Notes: generated by a model from the sequence alone, not told the origin. 17,898 bases of DNA from Chloroflexota bacterium (GCA_016191985.1 JACPVB010000277.1:1-17898), one strand, 5' to 3'. Shown: positions 7,209-14,605, numbered from the stretch's first letter. A program made the numbers and translations.

Positions 7209-8864
7209 ATGCAAAAGAATCGCCTCGGTTGTTTAACAGGCACGGGCATTTTTGCCGCCTTCGTTACTTTGTTTGTTCTTGTTGGGGCCGCCTTTGCAAG
7301 CGGCGGACACATGTTCAGTTCCGGTGAACTCAATGCGGAAGTCGGCGAGTCTATTGGCGGGGTTAATTCACACGCTCAAATTCCAGAATGTAAAGCCTGT
7401 CACACCGCACCATGGGAACGCGAAACAATGGCAGATCGCTGCCTTGCGTGTCATACCGGTGTTGCTGCGCAGATGTTGAATGTTGCGGAATTGCACGGCG
7501 CAATCACCCAAAAGAATCCAACCTTAGCCTGCCGTGATTGTCACCTCGATCATCGCGGCGCAACGGCTTCGCTTACCGACATGGGGGATAATGTGTTCCC
7601 TCATGAGGCGTTGGGATACTCGTTGAACGGTCACCAGCTAACGGCGAAGCGTGAAGCGTTCGTCTGCTCCGATTGTCATGGTGAAGATGTAACAGCCTTC
7701 GCCTCTGACTCCTGCCAAACCTGCCACCGCGAAATGGACATTGCCTTCGCCCAGGCCCATCTCCTCTCCTTCGGGACGGAGTGTCTTGCCTGTCACGATG
7801 GCGTGGATCGCTACGGTGATGATTTCAACCACAACGCCTTCGCATTTCAATTGACCGGGGAGCATACAGAAGCGGTCTGTACGAACTGCCATCTCGACGC
7901 GCGCACAATCGCAGATTTGCAATCCGCTCCGCAGGATTGTTTCTCGTGCCACAGACAGGACGATCCACATGCCGGCGCGTATGGTGACCAATGTGGGCTT
8001 TGTCATTCACCCGAAGGTTGGGAGCCTGCCAAGTTTGACCATAATTTATCCTCCTTTAAGCTGGAGGGTGAACATGCTGAAGCCGCCTGCGATGATTGCC
8101 ATAAAAACGATGTATTCAAAGGCACACCGAGCGATTGTTATTCATGTCACAGCGGCGACGATGACCACAACGGCAGGTTTGGAACGAACTGCGCGGCCTG
8201 CCACACTCCCAACGATTGGGAAGATGCCTCAGTGGATCACAACCTCTTCGCTTTCAAACTGGAAGGTGCGCATGTTGAAGCGGAATGCGAAGCGTGTCAT
8301 GTGAATGGTGTTTTTCAGGGCACGCCAAAAGATTGTTATTCATGTCATCGAGATGACGATGAGCATAACGGCCAGTTTGGAACCCAGTGCGAAGCGTGCC
8401 ATAACCCGAACGATTGGGAGGGCGTTTCTTTTGACCACAGCCAGGGCAACTTCCCGTTGACGGGCGCGCACGTCTCAGTTGCCTGCGAACGCTGTCATGC
8501 CAATAATGTCTTTGTCGGAACACCTTCCGCCTGCGTGGTCTGTCATGCGGAACCGGTTGCGCATATGGGGCAGTTCGGCACGGAATGCGCCACCTGCCAC
8601 AGCACCAGCGCATGGACCCCTGCTTCCTTTACCGGAAACCACACCTTCCCCCTGGATCACGGCGAAGGCGGACAGGTCTCCTGTGCAACATGCCATCCAT
8701 CCAGTTATGCAACATACACTTGCTATGGCTGCCATGAACATACAGAGGGCAACATCCGTTCTGAACACCGTGAAGAAGGCATCTCGGACTTTCAGAATTG
8801 CATTGCGTGTCACGCCGACGGACGCGAGCATGAAGGCGGCGAAGGCGGTGGAGACGATGATTGA
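7209..8864 (+). CDS. secreted multihaem cytochrome c with 21 CxxCH sites (551 aa)
   Basis: Twenty-one CxxCH haem-c motifs can be counted between CKACH near residue 61 and CIACH near residue 530, about one per 26 residues. An N-terminal hydrophobic segment (about 13-30, ending AFAS) is a signal peptide or membrane anchor. Residues 224-491 form four tri-haem repeats, the last three exactly 66 residues long, with the pattern CxxCH, GTPxxC, HxGxFGTxCxxCH, DH and GxH. The acidic Gly/Asp tail (EGGEGGGDDD) has no haem site. Each repeat carries three extra histidines, one per haem, which suggests bis-histidine ligation. It belongs broadly with cytochrome c3/doubled-CxxCH proteins. It follows the cytochrome b-like gene by 10 bases with an AGGGAGGG ribosome site, and likely carries electrons outward from the membrane. 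Confidence 0.93.
   Translation: MQKNRLGCLTGTGIFAAFVTLFVLVGAAFASGGHMFSSGELNAEVGESIGGVNSHAQIPECKACHTAPWERETMADRCLACHTGVAAQMLNVAELHGAITQKNPTLACRDCHLDHRGATASLTDMGDNVFPHEALGYSLNGHQLTAKREAFVCSDCHGEDVTAFASDSCQTCHREMDIAFAQAHLLSFGTECLACHDGVDRYGDDFNHNAFAFQLTGEHTEAVCTNCHLDARTIADLQSAPQDCFSCHRQDDPHAGAYGDQCGLCHSPEGWEPAKFDHNLSSFKLEGEHAEAACDDCHKNDVFKGTPSDCYSCHSGDDDHNGRFGTNCAACHTPNDWEDASVDHNLFAFKLEGAHVEAECEACHVNGVFQGTPKDCYSCHRDDDEHNGQFGTQCEACHNPNDWEGVSFDHSQGNFPLTGAHVSVACERCHANNVFVGTPSACVVCHAEPVAHMGQFGTECATCHSTSAWTPASFTGNHTFPLDHGEGGQVSCATCHPSSYATYTCYGCHEHTEGNIRSEHREEGISDFQNCIACHADGREHEGGEGGGDDD
7878..8681 (+). repeat. four tandem tri-haem repeats inside the cytochrome gene
   Basis: Units start at 7878, 8088, 8286 and 8484. 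The first is 210 bases and the next three are exactly 198 bases (66 codons). DNA identity is also visible: GATTGTTATTCATGTCA occurs in the second and third units, and AACGATTGGGA also recurs. This indicates fairly recent duplication of the middle units. Confidence 0.88.
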
Positions 8865-8882
8865 AATTTGAGAAATAATTTG

Positions 8883-9015
8883 CTACCGTACAAGTAAGAG
8901 CAAAATCCTATATTGCTCCTTGCGCCGTCCTCGACGCAAGATTCCCTCGGAAATCGCCGCCGCCCACAAGGTGCTCCGCAAAGGACGGCGGCGTGAGCAT
9001 TGTCATGTACGGTAG
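8883..9015. repeat. MITE-like or structured element with terminal inverted repeats
   Basis: CTACCGTACA (8883-8892) and TGTACGGTAG (9006-9015) are perfect 10-base inverted ends. A nested pair, CGCCGTCCT (about 8923-8931) with AGGACGGCG (8982-8990), and TGCTC with GAGCA keep the symmetry inside. The centre is GC-rich with further GCCGCCG/CGGCGGC pairing. No coding capacity was recognised. The ends have no obvious target-site duplication. Confidence 0.5.
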
Positions 9016-9026
9016 AGAAGAAATAA

Positions 9027-9067
9027 AAAAACATCCCACCATCTTTTACGATGGTGGGATGTTTTAT
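9027..9067. terminator. bidirectional terminator between convergent genes
   Basis: ACATCCCACCATC (9031-9043) pairs perfectly with GATGGTGGGATGT (9050-9062) around a six-base loop. Flanking A and T runs extend the stem and give a T-tract on either strand. It lies between the cytochrome gene (plus) and the ATP-grasp gene (minus) and should serve both. Confidence 0.92.
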
Positions 9068-9080
9068 ATTGAAAGGAAAA

Positions 9081-10214
9081 TCATTTTTTCTTTGGTGTAT
9101 CGGGTGTATATTCCCTCGGTTCCAGCATTCCCCAGCGGCTGGCGCCGAGGTAGAGAATTTCCAACACAAGGTCTTCGTAGCGGATGTCTTCCGCTTTGGC
9201 TTGCAGGCATAGGTCGCTGTAGTCGGGGGTGAGGCCGGGCAGGGTGTTGATCTCGATCAGGCGTGGATTGCCCTCTTCATCGAGGCGGATGTCTGTGCGG
9301 GAGACATCGAGTGTGTTCAGGAGTTGATGGGCACGCAAGGCCAGGTATTTCAACTTTTTTTCAAGCTCAGGCTCGACCTCAGCGGGGCAGAAGTAGCCGG
9401 GGACTCCATCCGCGCCGACTTCCTTTGATTTGGCCTCGTTTGTATAAATCCAGGGAGAGACTGAACGACTGGTATCCAACTCGAGGATGGGGAAGCGATG
9501 GAAGCCATCCTTTTCGTACCATTCCGGGTGGCGGGAGTAAAGTTTTGAATCGGCACGGCCCAGGATGCCCACTGTGAATTCGCGGCCCGGCAGGAAGGTT
9601 TCCACCAGCGCTGGTTGCTGGTAGCTGTTGATGATGTATTGCGTGCGTTCACGCAGTTCTTTTTCGTTGTTGACGATGGCTTTCATATCCACGCCCATGC
9701 CTGTGCCTTCGCGTGCTGGTTTGACAAAAAGTGGAAATTTCAATTCGGGGCGCAGGGGTTCATCGCCGGCGTTGAATTCCTGAAAGGGTGCAACGGGCAG
9801 GCGGCGGTCCCGCCAGATGCGTTTGGTGAGGGTTTTATCGAGGGAGATGCCGTTCGTAAGGACGCGGGAACCTGTGTATGGGATGCCGAGCATTTCAAGC
9901 AGGGCTGGCACTTGCGCTTCGCGGGCGTCCCCGCCGAGGCCTTCGGCGATGTTGAAACAAATATCGGGTTTCTCATCCCGCAGGGCATAGGGCAGATCCC
10001 TATCAGCGTGGATGAAGACGGTTGAATGGCCGTCCGTTTCGAGCGCGGCGCGAAGCGAGTCTATGGTCTCGATGTGGTCAAAATCAGCAAAGGCGTCCGG
10101 GGGGACTCCCTCCGGTTTGGGTTGATTTTCGTCTTTTATATTTGCAAGGACTGCAATTTTCCAGTATCGTTTTGCATGGCGATGGAGAGGGTTTTCTTCC
10201 TGGAGGATGGGCAT
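9081..10214 (-). CDS. ATP-grasp ligase, D-alanine-D-alanine ligase family (377 aa)
   Basis: The protein has the full D-Ala-D-Ala ligase layout. FNIAEGLGGDAREAQVPALLE and GIPYTGS (N-terminal substrate side) are at about 86-115, followed by SLDKTLTKRI and the ATP-grasp lysine and glycine loop FVKPAREGTGMGV. The metal and substrate end is RTDIRLDEEGNPRLIEINTLPGLTP near residues 308-332. Ddl enzymes join two D-alanines using ATP for peptidoglycan synthesis. The N-terminal block NIAEG..G..RE differs from the usual HG..GEDG of classical Ddl, so the substrate may be another dipeptide and no gene symbol is given. The start has AGGAG 13 bases upstream, rather distant. It is divergent from the atp operon, with its own promoter at 10257-10284. 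Confidence 0.85.
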   Translation of the reverse strand: MPILQEENPLHRHAKRYWKIAVLANIKDENQPKPEGVPPDAFADFDHIETIDSLRAALETDGHSTVFIHADRDLPYALRDEKPDICFNIAEGLGGDAREAQVPALLEMLGIPYTGSRVLTNGISLDKTLTKRIWRDRRLPVAPFQEFNAGDEPLRPELKFPLFVKPAREGTGMGVDMKAIVNNEKELRERTQYIINSYQQPALVETFLPGREFTVGILGRADSKLYSRHPEWYEKDGFHRFPILELDTSRSVSPWIYTNEAKSKEVGADGVPGYFCPAEVEPELEKKLKYLALRAHQLLNTLDVSRTDIRLDEEGNPRLIEINTLPGLTPDYSDLCLQAKAEDIRYEDLVLEILYLGASRWGMLEPREYTPDTPKKK

Positions 10215-10256
10215 CTCTGGGTTTTTTCTCCTACTATTTAATGAATAACGGTTCGT

Positions 10257-10284
10257 AGTATAGTATAAGATGTACAGATGACAA
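10257..10284 (-). promoter_or_regulatory. promoter of the ATP-grasp ligase gene
   Basis: On the minus strand, TTGTCA (10284-10279) and TATACT (10262-10257) are spaced by 16 bases, close to the sigma70 consensus. A leader of about 35 bases would precede the ATG at 10214. A second TATACT overlaps just upstream. Confidence 0.55.
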
Positions 10285-10322
10285 GGGTGTGAGGCATTTC
10301 TTAAGGTAAAGATGTTTGTAAC

Positions 10323-10351
10323 TAGACAATCAAACTCCTTTCAGGTATTAT
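10323..10351 (+). promoter_or_regulatory. promoter of the atp operon
   Basis: TAGACA (10323-10328) and TATTAT (10346-10351) are separated by 17 bases; each matches the sigma70 consensus at five of six positions. It implies a leader of about 108 bases before atpA. It is divergent from the ligase promoter 40 bases away. Confidence 0.6.
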
Positions 10352-10364
10352 TGGGTCGTTTGTA

Positions 10365-10447
10365 CCCTTGCTCACGAAGGGAATAGACGAAAATAAATTT
10401 ATACCCGGATAAGCCCCTTATCCGGGTTATTGTACATAATACGTATT
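10365..10447 (+). promoter_or_regulatory. structured atp leader with hairpins
   Basis: Three symmetric elements lie in the leader: CCCTT/AAGGG (10365-10381), a perfect 11-base stem ACCCGGATAAG/CTTATCCGGGT with a three-base loop (10403-10427), and the palindrome AATACGTATT (10438-10447) just before the GGAGG ribosome site (10454-10458). The 11-base stem is not followed by a real T-tract, so a terminator is doubtful. A role in mRNA stability or attenuation is inferred. Confidence 0.55.
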
Positions 10448-10465
10448 TTCGGTGGAGGCTACCTA

Positions 10466-12130
10466 ATGTCAGACCTGATCAAACAGATCACCAGTGATCT
10501 GCAGAAGCAAATTGAAGGCTTTGAGCCTGAACTCAACATCAGCGATATCGGTGTTGTAGTTGAAGCGGGCGATGGGATTGCCCGCGTGCAGGGACTTGCG
10601 AATGTTCGCGCGCAGGAACTTGTGCAGTTTTCGAACGGGGTGATGGGCACGGCGTTTAACCTTGAAAAAGACAGCGTGGGTGTGATCGTCATGGGTGCGT
10701 ACGACGGCATTATCGAAGGCATGATTGTGCGCGGAACCGGGCGCATCGCTTCCGTCCCTGTGGGTGATGCGATGATCGGACGCGTGGTCAACTCTTTGGG
10801 TGAGCCGATTGACGGCAAAGGCCCCATTGCAACGACAGGCTTCCGCCCAATCGAGCGCATTGCTCCGGGCGTGGTGGAACGCCAGGATGTGGATACCCCG
10901 GTGCAGACCGGTATCAAATCCATCGACTCGATGATCCCCGTTGGGCGCGGCCAACGTCAGTTGATTATCCGCGACCGCCAGACCGGCAAGACAGCGATTG
11001 CGATCGATGCGATCATCAATCAAAAGGGCAAGGACCTGGTTTGTATTTATGTGGCAATCGGCCAGAAGAAGGCCGCTGTTGCACGTACAGTGGGTATTCT
11101 TGAAAAAGCTGGCGTCATGGACAACACGATCATCGTCGTTGCTGCTGCGGATGAATCAGCCGCTCTTCAATACATTGCTCCCTACTCCGCCTGTGCGATT
11201 GGCGAAGAGTTTATGGAAACAGGCCGTGATGCTCTGGTGATCTATGACGATCTTTCCAAACATGCGTGGGCGTACCGTCAGGTTTCCCTGCTTTTGCGCC
11301 GCCCGCCTGGACGTGAAGCCTATCCTGGTGATGTGTTCTACCTTCACTCCCGTTTGCTCGAACGGGCGGCTCGTCTTGCAAACCATTACGTCATTGTAAA
11401 GAAGGATTTCAAGGAAGCCCTGGCTTCTGAAAAAGATGGTGTGGACGGCAAAGTTTACACGGGGCCAGTTTCCAAGGATGAAGCCGAAGAAACCCGCAAG
11501 CACATGAAGGATGCGGATAATTACAAGATCATCAAGGTAAAGGGTACGGGTGGCTCGCTCACAGCGCTGCCGATCATTGAAACCCTGCTTGGCGATGTGT
11601 CGGCTTATATCCCCACCAACGTGATTTCAATTACAGACGGCCAGATCTATCTTGAATCCAACCTCTTCAATGCTGGTATTCGCCCGGCGGTGAACGTGGG
11701 TATCTCGGTTTCCCGTGTGGGTGGTGACGCTCAGACCAAAGCGATGAAGCAGGTGGCTGGCCGCTTGCGCCTCGACATGGCCGCTTATCGTGAATTGGCA
11801 GCCTTCGCGTTGATGGCCTCCGATCTCGATAAATCCACGCAGCAGCAGTTGAGCCGTGGTCAGCGTATGCAGGAAATCCTCAAACAGCCTCAGTATCAGC
11901 CGATGGAATTGGAAGAACAAGTCATCATTATTTTCGCGGGCACCAATGGCTATGCCGATGGCGTACCCCTCGAAAAGATGGCTCAATGGCAAACCGACCT
12001 CATCCGCTATATGGCGGCCTCCTATCCTGAGATCGGCAAAGATATCGTGGTCAAGAGGTCTATTACCGATGACAATCGCGTCGCTTTGACGAAAGCCCTC
12101 GATGGCTTCCGCGCGGGCTGGGCGAGTTAG
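10466..12130 (+). CDS. atpA: F1F0 ATP synthase subunit alpha (554 aa)
   Basis: This is the regulatory nucleotide-binding subunit of the F1 hexamer at the inner face of the membrane. It shows VQTGIKSIDSMIPVGRGQRQ, the P-loop at 169-176, YDDLSKHAWAYRQVSLLLRRPPGREAYPGDVFYLHSRLLERAA, GGSLTALPIIET at 362-373, TNVISITDGQIYLE and the arginine-finger block VSRVGGDAQTKAMK. The chosen ATG has GGAGG seven bases upstream; the in-frame ATG at 10430 lies before it and lacks a ribosome site. Two oddities stand out. The first P-loop glycine is Arg (RDRQTGKT instead of GDRQTGKT). The stretch between LLERAAR and GGSLTALP is about 59 residues rather than 7-18, which explains the length (about 505-515 is usual). 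It opens the operon atpAGDC plus an MreB-like gene. Confidence 0.97.
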   Translation: MSDLIKQITSDLQKQIEGFEPELNISDIGVVVEAGDGIARVQGLANVRAQELVQFSNGVMGTAFNLEKDSVGVIVMGAYDGIIEGMIVRGTGRIASVPVGDAMIGRVVNSLGEPIDGKGPIATTGFRPIERIAPGVVERQDVDTPVQTGIKSIDSMIPVGRGQRQLIIRDRQTGKTAIAIDAIINQKGKDLVCIYVAIGQKKAAVARTVGILEKAGVMDNTIIVVAAADESAALQYIAPYSACAIGEEFMETGRDALVIYDDLSKHAWAYRQVSLLLRRPPGREAYPGDVFYLHSRLLERAARLANHYVIVKKDFKEALASEKDGVDGKVYTGPVSKDEAEETRKHMKDADNYKIIKVKGTGGSLTALPIIETLLGDVSAYIPTNVISITDGQIYLESNLFNAGIRPAVNVGISVSRVGGDAQTKAMKQVAGRLRLDMAAYRELAAFALMASDLDKSTQQQLSRGQRMQEILKQPQYQPMELEEQVIIIFAGTNGYADGVPLEKMAQWQTDLIRYMAASYPEIGKDIVVKRSITDDNRVALTKALDGFRAGWAS

Positions 12131-12235
12131 TCGAATAGTTACATAGTCAAATAGTTGAGTAGTCAAAAGCGACGAAAGACGACAGGACGAATGACCAAGA
12201 AACCAACAGACGAAGGACTAAAGGACTAACTACTT
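12131..12235 (+). repeat. degenerate short-word repeat spacer in the atp operon
   Basis: The atpA-atpG gap consists of near-repeats of ATAGTTA, ATAGTCA, ATAGTTG and GTAGTCA, then GACGAAAGACGACAGGACGAA-type words ending AGGACTAAAGGACTAA. It is purine-rich on the plus strand and has no stem or ORF. AAAGGA about ten bases before the atpG ATG may serve as its ribosome site. Confidence 0.6.
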
Positions 12236-13129
12236 ATGGCTTCCGCTCGTGAAATGCGGCTCCGAATAAAGAGCGTAAAAAATATTTCGCAGGTCACGCG
12301 TGCTTTGGAAACGGTGAGCGCCAGCAAGGTCCGCAAGGCGATCAATGCGGTGATGGCGACTCGCTCGTATGCGACCAAGGCATGGCAGGTTTTGAAACAC
12401 GTTGCCGAACAACCCGGCCGTGACAGCCTGCATCCGCTTTTGGCAAAACGCAATTCTGTGAACAATACCCTGGTGGTTGTAATTACCGGTGACCGCGGTC
12501 TCGCAGGCGCCTACAACTCCAATGTGATTCGTTTCACGGCTCAGCGCTTTGACCCGAATCCTGTTCCCGTTAAATACATAGCCGTTGGCCGCAAAGGCCG
12601 TGACCTGCTCATCCGCCGCCGAAAAAACGTGATTGCCGATTTTAGCAATCTCCCCGCCGCGCCCACCTTCATGGATGTTTCCGCGATTGGCCGCCTTGCG
12701 GTGGATGAATTTCTCAAAGGCAGCGTGGATGAGCTTTACCTTGTGTATACCGACTTCATCAATATGGGACGGCAACTGACCACGGTCAAGAAACTTCTTC
12801 CTCTGGAACTGGGTGGAGAAGGCCGGGTGGAGGAGTTTGAGCATAAATCCACAGATGGCCCGGCAGCGGCCTATGAATACGAACCTGACCAGCGCGAAAT
12901 TCTGGATGAGATTATTCCGCGCTTCACTGCCCTGCAGATATACCAGGCGATTTTAGAATCACAGGCCAGCGAACACGCGGCCCGCATGATCGCCATGCGT
13001 AACGCCACCGACAATGCCAAGGAACTTGTCGGCGCGCTGCAATTGGCTTATAACAAAGTTCGCCAGCAGGCGATCACAAACGATATTTTGGACATCGTGG
13101 GCGGCGCAGAAGCGCTTGCTGCGAAATAA
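12236..13129 (+). CDS. atpG: F1F0 ATP synthase subunit gamma (297 aa)
   Basis: This is the central rotor shaft of F1, coupling proton flow to catalysis. The N-terminal helix block REMRLRIKSVKNISQVTRALETVSASKVRKA and the C-terminal block ASEHAARMIAMRNATDNAKELVGALQLAYNKVRQQAITNDILDIVGGAEAL are classical gamma signatures. Between them are TGDRGLAGAYNSNV and VYTDFINMGRQ. Length is close to the usual 285-290. The start ATG lies after a repeat-like spacer with only a weak AAAGGA site. It is third-party evidence for a real F-type enzyme: no V- or A-type features are seen. The stop is 12 bases before atpD. Confidence 0.96.
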   Translation: MASAREMRLRIKSVKNISQVTRALETVSASKVRKAINAVMATRSYATKAWQVLKHVAEQPGRDSLHPLLAKRNSVNNTLVVVITGDRGLAGAYNSNVIRFTAQRFDPNPVPVKYIAVGRKGRDLLIRRRKNVIADFSNLPAAPTFMDVSAIGRLAVDEFLKGSVDELYLVYTDFINMGRQLTTVKKLLPLELGGEGRVEEFEHKSTDGPAAAYEYEPDQREILDEIIPRFTALQIYQAILESQASEHAARMIAMRNATDNAKELVGALQLAYNKVRQQAITNDILDIVGGAEALAAK

Positions 13130-13141
13130 CTGGAGGAAATC

Positions 13142-14542
13142 ATGGCAAACGCAAATGGCCGTGTAGTACAAATTCTTGGCGGTGTGGTGGACGTTGAATT
13201 CCCCGAAGGCAACATCCCTAAACTCTTTGAGGCGATTGAAGTTAATCGCGCAGACAAGGAACCGCTTGTGTTGGAAGTTCAAAAACACCTCGGCGGTAAT
13301 TGGGTACGTACCGTATCCATGGACACGACCGATGGTTTGCAGCGCGGCGTCCCTGCAAAGGCGACTGGCGCTCCCATCCTTGTTCCGGTTGGCCCTTCAA
13401 CTTTGGGGCGTATTTTCAACGTCCTTGGGACTCCCATCGATAAAAAAGGCGAAGTTATCGCCGCATCCCGCTATCCCATTCATCGCCCCGCCCCTTCCTT
13501 TGCAGAACAATCCACCCGCGTGGAAGTGTTTGAAACAGGCGTAAAAGTCATTGACCTGATCGCTCCGTTCACCAAAGGCGGTAAGACGGGCATCTTTGGC
13601 GGCGCAGGTACAGGCAAGACCGTTATCATCATGGAGCTTATCCGCTCGGTGGCATCTGTGCATGAAGGGAATTCCGTGTTCGCTGGCGTGGGGGAACGTA
13701 CCCGCGAAGGAACCGGTCTCTACCGTGAAATGATCGAATCTGGCGTTATGAAAGACACCGTCATGGTGTACGGACAGATGAACGAGCCTTCCGGCGTGCG
13801 CCTGCGTGTGGCGTTGACCGCTCTCTCAATGGCGGAATACTTCCGCGATCAGGGCAGGGATGTGCTGCTCTTCATCGACAACATCTTCCGTTTCTCAATG
13901 TCTGGTTCCGAAGTGTCCGCGCTGCTTGGCCGTATGCCGTCCGCAGTGGGTTACCAGCCGACCCTCGCCACTGAAATGGGTGAGTTGCAGGAACGCATTA
14001 CCTCCACCCGCACCGGCTCCATCACTTCCATGCAAGCCGTGTATGTGCCTGCGGATGACTATTCCGATCCCGCGCCTGTGGCGACCTTTACCCATCTGGA
14101 TGCGACCATCGCGCTCGAACGTTCCATCGTGGAAAAGGGTATTTACCCCGCCGTGGACCCGCTCGCTTCGACCTCCCGAATTCTTGATCCCAACATCGTT
14201 GGAGAGGAACACTACCGAACAGCGCGTGAAGTTCAGCGTGTTCTCCAGCGCTACAAGGATTTGCAGGATATCATCGCCATTCTCGGTATCGACGAACTTT
14301 CCGAAGATGATAAACTCGTCGTGTCCCGCGCCCGCAAGATCGAACGTTTCTTCTCCCAGCCGTTTTTCGTGGCCGAAAAATTCACGGGTATCGCTGGGCG
14401 CTACGTCTCCATCAAAGATACCGTTCGCGGCTTCCGCGAAATTCTTGATGGCAAATGCGATGACCTCCCCGAACAGGCCTTCATGATGGCTGGTACCATT
14501 GAAGATGTTCGCGAGCGCGCGGAAAAACTCGCCAAGTCCTAA
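13142..14542 (+). CDS. atpD: F1F0 ATP synthase subunit beta (466 aa)
   Basis: This is the catalytic subunit that makes or hydrolyses ATP. It contains the P-loop GGAGTGKTV (153-161; the usual form is GGAGVGKT), GERTREG with the catalytic Glu, MNEPSGVRLRVALTALSMAEYFRDQGRDVLLFIDNIFRF, SEVSALLGRMPSAVGYQPTLATEMG, ERITSTRTGSITSMQAVYVPADDYSDPAPVATFTHLDAT and DELSEDD (usual DELSEED). Small departures from near-invariant segments are EGTGLY for EGNDLY and FRFSMSGSEVS for FRFTQAGSEVS. Length is standard. GGAGG lies five bases before the ATG, the best ribosome site in the operon, in line with the need for three copies per complex. Confidence 0.98.
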   Translation: MANANGRVVQILGGVVDVEFPEGNIPKLFEAIEVNRADKEPLVLEVQKHLGGNWVRTVSMDTTDGLQRGVPAKATGAPILVPVGPSTLGRIFNVLGTPIDKKGEVIAASRYPIHRPAPSFAEQSTRVEVFETGVKVIDLIAPFTKGGKTGIFGGAGTGKTVIIMELIRSVASVHEGNSVFAGVGERTREGTGLYREMIESGVMKDTVMVYGQMNEPSGVRLRVALTALSMAEYFRDQGRDVLLFIDNIFRFSMSGSEVSALLGRMPSAVGYQPTLATEMGELQERITSTRTGSITSMQAVYVPADDYSDPAPVATFTHLDATIALERSIVEKGIYPAVDPLASTSRILDPNIVGEEHYRTAREVQRVLQRYKDLQDIIAILGIDELSEDDKLVVSRARKIERFFSQPFFVAEKFTGIAGRYVSIKDTVRGFREILDGKCDDLPEQAFMMAGTIEDVRERAEKLAKS

Positions 14543-14605
14543 TTTTACAAAATTACGGGTTACGGATTGCGTAATGTGTAATTTCGTAATCCGTAAGGAA
14601 ATAAC
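14543..14605 (+). promoter_or_regulatory. hairpin that overlaps the atpC ribosome site
   Basis: TTACGGATTGCG (14560-14571) pairs with CGTAATCCGTAA (14585-14596), 12 positions with one G-T wobble, around a 13-base loop. The 3' end of the stem runs into the AAGGA ribosome site (14595-14599) seven bases before ATG 14606. Folding would partly hide the site. Its TTACG/GTAAT words also resemble the degenerate repeat spacers elsewhere in the window. Confidence 0.6.

Noticed and set aside
7878..8681. Regular ~198-base repeats as a CRISPR-like array
   Set aside because: The repeats are coding, in frame, and define tri-haem units; there are no spacers of constant size between short palindromic repeats.
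9081..10214. Naming the ATP-grasp protein ddl
   Set aside because: The N-terminal substrate block departs from classical Ddl, so the dipeptide made cannot be stated from sequence alone.
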